Positions 59,949 to 64,000 of a DNA stretch of 64,000 nt are shown one piece after another; positions within the stretch are counted from its first letter, which is position 1, and each line of letters begins with the position of its first letter. Source of the DNA: Dickeya fangzhongdai (lineage in GTDB: Bacteria > Pseudomonadota > Gammaproteobacteria > Enterobacterales > Enterobacteriaceae); NCBI RefSeq assembly GCF_002812485.1, contig NZ_CP025003.1, positions 4,092,001-4,156,000 on the forward strand, read 5' to 3'. A model generated the notes under the pieces. It saw only the letters and a program-made list of their open reading frames with translations. It did not search any database and was not told where the DNA came from. Both the position numbers and the translations under genes were made by a program.

Positions 59949-60697
59949 TTGCACCACACTCGATAACACTACATACACTGATGTTCGGCTATACCGGCCA
60001 GCCCCCGCTGGGCACGCTGGACGGTTGTTTTGACAGCGGTTCGCTGACCGCGATCGTCGGCGCCAACGGCACCGGTAAATCCACCCTGCTTAAAACTCTG
60101 GCCGGTTTGTTGCCGCCGCTTGGCGGTCATTTCTGCATGGCTCCGCAGGCGCGCCGCCAACTGGGCTACCTGCCGCAACTGACCGAGTTCGACCGCCAGT
60201 TTCCGCTCAGCGTCAACGATCTGGTGCTGATGGGGTGCGTACCGCACTGCGGCATGTTCGGGCGCATTTCCGGCGCATGGCGCAACAACGCGCTCAATGC
60301 GCTGGATACCGTCGGCATGGCGGAATTCGCGCAGGCGCACATCGGCACGCTTTCCGGCGGCCAGTTGCAGCGCGTCCTGTTTGCCCGGCTGCTGGTGATG
60401 CAGTCGCCGGTAATCCTGCTGGATGAACCCTTCACCGGCATTGATGCCCAGACCACCCGCGCGCTGCTGATGGTGATCCGGCAATTGCATCAGGAAGGCC
60501 GCACCATTCTGGCGGTGCTGCACGACCTGGAACAGGTGGAAGCCCACTTCCCCCGCGTGCTGATGCTCCACCCGGAAGGCCACCGCTGGGGCGACTGCGG
60601 CGAGGTGCTGTCGTCCACAGCCGGCGTAACCACGCCTTTGCAAGCAACAACATCTTTGCAAACAGCTATGCCGCCGCAACTGAGGCTGGTGCCATGA
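59945..60697 (+). CDS. Zinc (Mn/Zn-type) ABC transporter ATPase
   Basis: Protein of 250 aa: Walker A VGANGTGKSTLL, signature LSGGQLQRVLFARLL, Walker B PVILLDEPFTGIDA, all of the ZnuC/MntB-type. Translationally coupled to the small leader gene and to the permease (ATGA at 60694). With the permease and HHHD-type receptor behind it, it forms a complete metal importer. The Zur-like site upstream suggests induction when zinc is scarce. Confidence 0.9.
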   Translation: MIAPHSITLHTLMFGYTGQPPLGTLDGCFDSGSLTAIVGANGTGKSTLLKTLAGLLPPLGGHFCMAPQARRQLGYLPQLTEFDRQFPLSVNDLVLMGCVPHCGMFGRISGAWRNNALNALDTVGMAEFAQAHIGTLSGGQLQRVLFARLLVMQSPVILLDEPFTGIDAQTTRALLMVIRQLHQEGRTILAVLHDLEQVEAHFPRVLMLHPEGHRWGDCGEVLSSTAGVTTPLQATTSLQTAMPPQLRLVP

Positions 60698-61548
60698 TGC
60701 TGATTCATTTATTGACCGAACCGTTCGGCGATTTTGGTTTCATGCGCCGGGCGCTGGTGGGCTGTCTGGCGCTGACCCTGAGCGCGGCGCCGCTCGGCTG
60801 TTTTCTGTTACTGCGCCGCATGAGTCTGATCGGCGATGCGCTGTCTCACGCGGTGCTGCCCGGCGTGGCGATCGGCTACCTGATTTCCGGCATGTCGCTG
60901 GTGGCGATGGGCGTGGGCGGGTTTATCGCCGGGCTGGCGGTGGCGATGCTGTCCGGCGTGGTCAGCCGCCACACCGAACTGAAGGAAGACGCCAGTTTCG
61001 CCGGGTTTTATCTCGGCTCACTGGCGCTGGGGGTGACACTGGTATCGCTGCGCGGTTCCAGCGTCGACCTGCTGCATGTGCTGTTCGGATCGATTCTGGC
61101 CATCGACGCCGACGCGCTGATCACCATTGGCGTCATCAGTTCCTGCTCGGTGCTGGTGCTGGCGTTGATCTACCGGGCGCTGGTGATCGAATCGTTTGAC
61201 GTCACCTTCCTGAAGATCCTGTCGCGCCGCTCGCGCGCCTTGATCCACGGTCTGTTTCTGTCGCTGGTGGTGCTGAATCTGGTAGCGGGCTTCCAGTTGC
61301 TCGGCACGCTGATGGCGGTCGGCATGATGATGCTGCCCGCCGCCTGCGCCCGCTTCTGGAGCCAGCGCCTGCCGGTCATGCTGCTGGTGGCGGTGGGCAT
61401 CGGCGCCTGCGCCAGTCTGGTGGGGCTAACCTGGTCTTATTACGCCGACCTGCCGGCCGGCCCGGCGGTGATCCTCACTACCACGCTGTTGTTCTGTTTT
61501 TCGGTACTGTTTGGCTCGAATGGCGGCATGTTGCGTACGCGCCGCTGA
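60694..61548 (+). CDS. Zinc ABC transporter permease (ZnuB/TroC-type)
   Basis: Protein of 284 aa with eight or nine membrane helices of the ABC-3 family: LLRRMSLIGDALSHAVLPG (conserved with the metal-family permeases) near residues 34-52 and VGMMMLPAACARFWSQRLP in the C-terminal third. The start overlaps the ATPase stop. Followed by three 18-bp repeats and then the receptor gene. Confidence 0.9.
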   Translation: MMLIHLLTEPFGDFGFMRRALVGCLALTLSAAPLGCFLLLRRMSLIGDALSHAVLPGVAIGYLISGMSLVAMGVGGFIAGLAVAMLSGVVSRHTELKEDASFAGFYLGSLALGVTLVSLRGSSVDLLHVLFGSILAIDADALITIGVISSCSVLVLALIYRALVIESFDVTFLKILSRRSRALIHGLFLSLVVLNLVAGFQLLGTLMAVGMMMLPAACARFWSQRLPVMLLVAVGIGACASLVGLTWSYYADLPAGPAVILTTTLLFCFSVLFGSNGGMLRTRR

Positions 61549-61574
61549 TATTTGATGGTTTTTGCATGACACGC

Positions 61575-61628
61575 TGTCTGTCACAAGCACACTGCCTGTC
61601 ACAAATACATTGTCCGTCACAAATACAC
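61575..61628 (+). repeat. Three 18-bp tandem repeats before the zinc receptor gene
   Basis: TGTCTGTCACAAGCACAC, TGCCTGTCACAAATACAT and TGTCCGTCACAAATACAC follow each other at 61575, 61593 and 61611. They fill most of the 93-bp gap; the ribosome site GAGAGGGA of the receptor gene follows right behind. Confidence 0.9.
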
Positions 61629-61641
61629 TGAGAGGGAAAAG

Positions 61642-62520
61642 ATGAAACGTTCTGTTTTGGTTATGGCGCTGTCCAGCCTGTTGTTGAGCCCGCTGGCGAT
61701 GGCGAAAGATCTGAATGTGGTGGCGAGTTTTTCGGTACTGGGCGACATGGTCAGCCAGATTGGCGGCCAGCACGTGCACGTGACCGACCTGGTGCAGCCG
61801 AACGGCGACCCGCATGAGTTCGAACCGTCGCCGAAAGACAGCAAAACCCTGTCGCAGGCCGACGTGGTGTTCGTCAGCGGCCTCGGGTTGGAAGGCTGGC
61901 TGGACCGTCTGATCAAAGCCTCCGGCTACAAAGGCGACGTCATCACCGCGTCCAAAGGCATCAAAACCCTGAAAATGGAAGAAGACGGTAAAACCGTCAC
62001 CGACCCGCACGCCTGGAACAGCATGAAAAACGGCATCACCTACGCCCACAATATCGTCGATGCGCTGGTCAAAGCCGACCCGGAACACGCCGATGATTAC
62101 CGCAAACAGGGCGACAGCTACATTCAGCAGCTACAACAACTGGATGACTACGCCACCCAAACGTTTTCCGCTATTCCGAAGGAAAAGCGCAAGGTGCTGA
62201 CCAGCCATGACGCCTTCGGCTATTTCGCCGCCGCCTACGGCGTACGCTTCCTGTCGCCGATCGGTTACTCCACCGAGTCCGAAGCCAGCAGCAAAACCGT
62301 CGCCAAACTGATCAATCAGATCAAGAAAGAGCACGTGAAACTGTACTTCATCGAGAATCAGACCGATCCGCGTCTGGTGAAACAGATCGCCGACGCCAGC
62401 GGCGCGCAGCCGGGCGGCGAACTCTATCCGGAAGCGCTGACCGACAGCAACGGCCCGGCCGCTACCTACACCGCCGCGTTTAAACACAACGTCGACACCA
62501 TTGCGGCAGGCATGAAGTAA
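61642..62520 (+). CDS. Zinc-binding periplasmic receptor (cluster A-I)
   Basis: Encodes 292 aa with a signal peptide (VMALSSLLLSPLAMA). It belongs to the TroA/ZnuA family: metal ligands are readable as His58 (GDPHEFEP), His123 (TDPHAWNS), His189 (TSHDAFGYF) and Asp268 (ALTDSNGP). A third His rather than Glu speaks for zinc, not manganese. There is no long His-rich loop as in ZnuA of E. coli, so it is an additional or alternative zinc receptor (AztC/AdcA-like). The Zur-like site at the operon front agrees with this. Confidence 0.88.
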   Translation: MKRSVLVMALSSLLLSPLAMAKDLNVVASFSVLGDMVSQIGGQHVHVTDLVQPNGDPHEFEPSPKDSKTLSQADVVFVSGLGLEGWLDRLIKASGYKGDVITASKGIKTLKMEEDGKTVTDPHAWNSMKNGITYAHNIVDALVKADPEHADDYRKQGDSYIQQLQQLDDYATQTFSAIPKEKRKVLTSHDAFGYFAAAYGVRFLSPIGYSTESEASSKTVAKLINQIKKEHVKLYFIENQTDPRLVKQIADASGAQPGGELYPEALTDSNGPAATYTAAFKHNVDTIAAGMK

Positions 62521-62555
62521 TCGGGATAAAACCGGCCACGGCTATTTTCTTATTT

Positions 62556-62577
62556 CGCCCGGCGGCAGCGTCGGGCG
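62556..62577 (+). terminator. Possible terminator of the zinc operon
   Basis: CGCCCG ... CGGGCG, six pairs with a 10-base loop, begins 36 bases after the receptor stop and is followed by an A-rich stretch rather than T. A weak or rho-assisted terminator. From here to 62849 the sequence is AT-rich and has no credible gene. Confidence 0.4.
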
Positions 62578-62849
62578 ACGCAATAAAAACCCTTCAAATT
62601 ATATCAACCAAATAAAAAACCCCACGCGATAAAAATATAATAAAAGCATTTATTAGAAATTAATTTAAATATTAATTTATTCAAATCCCTCTATTACCCG
62701 AAAAAAGCAACCGTTTGCATTCCGAATAAAAAAGCGTAGTATGCCTTTCGTTACAATAAGGCAACATTGCATCACCCATATATTTAACCAGCACCCTGAA
62801 ACACGCCGCCATGTCGGATATTTCCAGACATGATGGATTATTGGCGTTT

Positions 62850-62930
62850 TATACCTGACTAATTCACGTTGCGGGGCAACACGCCTGCGTGTTGAACAAC
62901 GCACCAGCAACCTGAAGCGTGACGGGTATA
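62850..62930. repeat. Short ERIC-like miniature element
   Basis: It begins TATACC...AATTCACGTTGC and ends GCAACCTGAAGCGTGACGGG-TATA, resembling the two ends of ERIC (compare 54920-55044), but the central core is replaced by the hairpin CAACACGC-CT-GCGTGTTG (62877-62894). Ends TATACC and GGGTATA are complementary. It is an internally deleted ERIC relative, 81 bp long. Confidence 0.65.
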
Positions 62931-63026
62931 TCGATTGATGAAAGAGACAATTATTCATTGTTGAAGGCAGGGACAATTCTCGTCCCTATTCACGGTTTTA
63001 CCGAAACGGAATTTAACAGAGGATTT

Positions 63027-64000
63027 ATGTCTGATTATCTACAGAGGATGCAAAAACCCCGGAATGTTTATGTTAATGGCGAACCGGTCAGTCATCTCTC
63101 CCGACATCCCATGTTCTGCGGCGCTATTCGGTTTATCAATCGCTATTATGAATTACAGCAGCAGGACCCGGCCGTACATCTGGTTAATCACGAGTACGCC
63201 GCCAGCCTGCTGATCCCCCGCTCCATTGAAGACCTGAGACAAAAAGGCCGCTCCTACAAAGCGGTGGCGGACACCTCCTACGGCATGCTGGGCAGAACGC
63301 CGGACTTCATCAACAGCGCGATTGCGGCCATCGCCAGTCATGCGGAAGCGCTGGGACGCGACCAGTATTGCGATTACGCGCATAACGCCCGCCGTTATTA
63401 CGACTACTGCCGGGAGAATAACCTGTATGTCTCGCATGCGGCCATCAATCCGCAGGTGGACCGCAGCCGCGCGCTGTCCGAACTGCGCAGCCCATCCGCC
63501 GGCGTCAGGGTAACCCACTACGACAGCAACGGCATTACCGTCAGCGGCGCCAAGATGATCGCCACGCTGACGCCGGTTTCCGACGAAGTGCTGATCTTTA
63601 ACATGCCCGGCCTGACCGAGAACGACAAAGACTTCGCCATCGCCTTTACCCTTGATGTCACCGACCCCAATCTCAGGATGCTGTGCCGCAAAACCCTGAC
63701 CTATCCGGAACACTCGCCGCTCGACCATCCCATCGCCAATCTGTTTGATGAAATCGACTGCCTGCTGCTGCTGGATAACGTTCAGGTGCCCTGGGAACGG
63801 GTGCTGATTTTCCGCGACGTGGAGAAATCCAACGCGTTCTACGACAGAACCAAGGCCCGCAACCATACCGGCCATCAGGGCATCATCCGGGGGCAAGCCA
63901 AAGCCGAATTGCTGACCGGCGTCGCCACCCGCATTGCGCAAACGCTGGGGCTGGACCGGTTTCTGCACGTGCAGGAGAAGTTGGGGCGTATGACCACCAG
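63027..64000 (+). CDS. HpaB-family flavin-dependent phenol hydroxylase, N-terminal part (runs off the window)
   Basis: Starts at ATG 63027 with AGAGGA just upstream and is open to the right edge (324 codons). The sequence follows 4-hydroxyphenylacetate 3-monooxygenase (HpaB) family enzymes: NVYVNGEPV near residue 13, YKAVADTSYGMLGRTPDF near 75-92, HAAINPQVDRS, and GAKMIATLTPVSDEVLIF, then a helical C-terminal part (GHQGIIRGQAKAELLTGVA). These enzymes use FADH2 from a partner reductase to hydroxylate phenols. The exact substrate (hydroxyphenylacetate, halophenol, a tyrosine-derived metabolite) is open, because the following genes are not seen. Confidence 0.85.
   Translation, partial: MSDYLQRMQKPRNVYVNGEPVSHLSRHPMFCGAIRFINRYYELQQQDPAVHLVNHEYAASLLIPRSIEDLRQKGRSYKAVADTSYGMLGRTPDFINSAIAAIASHAEALGRDQYCDYAHNARRYYDYCRENNLYVSHAAINPQVDRSRALSELRSPSAGVRVTHYDSNGITVSGAKMIATLTPVSDEVLIFNMPGLTENDKDFAIAFTLDVTDPNLRMLCRKTLTYPEHSPLDHPIANLFDEIDCLLLLDNVQVPWERVLIFRDVEKSNAFYDRTKARNHTGHQGIIRGQAKAELLTGVATRIAQTLGLDRFLHVQEKLGRMTT

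Noticed and set aside
62677-62976. A 99-codon minus-strand frame
   Set aside because: It crosses the ERIC-like element and AT-rich non-coding sequence; no ribosome site, unusual Cys/Arg composition.
1-64000. CRISPR arrays, tRNA and rRNA genes
   Set aside because: I saw no regularly spaced repeats of CRISPR size and no tRNA or rRNA sequence. The tandem repeats found are contiguous 17-19 bp units without spacers.

Overview
The window looks like a chromosomal segment of a plant-associated enterobacterium, most likely a soft-rot member of the Pectobacteriaceae (Dickeya-like). The grounds are a near-complete ERIC element at 54920-55044 (confined to Enterobacterales), GC-rich enterobacterial codon use with good Shine-Dalgarno sites, and a sugar locus with a GH105 hydrolase of the kind used on pectic oligosaccharides. 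The genus is inference.

Layout. (1) 1-18.1 kb is a defence island bounded by IS wreckage (an IS256-family fragment on the left, an IS630-family fragment at 18.6-19.1 kb). It holds two converging operons that together make a DNA-phosphorothioation system of the Ssp type: sspF-sspG-sspH-sspE on the plus strand and sspB-sspC-sspD plus a HEPN-like gene on the minus strand. SspBCD would put sulfur into the DNA backbone. SspFGH and SspE are two different effector modules that attack unmodified or foreign DNA; having both beside one writer is unusual. No cysteine desulfurase (sspA) is present, so sulfur would have to come from a host enzyme such as IscS. (2) 18.1-22.7 kb holds small unknown genes, one of them split by an A9 tract, then a flavin-reductase-like and a nucleotide-sugar-epimerase-like pair and a secreted small protein. 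(3) 22.7-44.6 kb is a complete-looking contractile injection system of the eCIS (Afp/PVC) lineage: cap, sheath, two tubes, DUF5908, LysM hub, spike, PAAR tip, gp25 wedge, two large baseplate proteins, a possible fibre adaptor and tape measure. It ends with a secreted/membrane protein that carries a peptidoglycan-binding motif and a degenerate GH18 domain. It has one sheath gene and no AAA+ ATPase (Pvc15-like) in the locus. (4) 44.7-46.5 kb is an ATPase plus DUF4276 (TOPRIM-like) pair, probably another defence module.

(5) 46.5-57.8 kb is a sugar-uptake locus. A minus-strand operon (toroid-fold protein of 821 aa, GH105, ABC ATPase, two permeases, LacI-type regulator) diverges from a plus-strand operon (solute-binding protein, a lone kinase C-lobe paralogue, a BadF/GlcNAc-kinase-like protein). 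The shared control region has two near-identical palindromes that are good operator candidates for the LacI protein. (6) 57.9-59.6 kb encodes a WtpA/WtpB-like oxyanion transporter without its ATPase. (7) 59.8-62.5 kb is a zinc-uptake operon with a Zur-like palindrome and a tiny leader membrane protein. (8) 63.0 kb to the right edge is the start of an HpaB-family flavin-dependent phenol hydroxylase.

Themes across the window are several short tandem repeats of 17-19 bp between genes of GC-rich operons, and strong hairpins at points in the injection-system operon where transcript dosage should change. All family assignments were made by reading motifs and gene order, with no database search.
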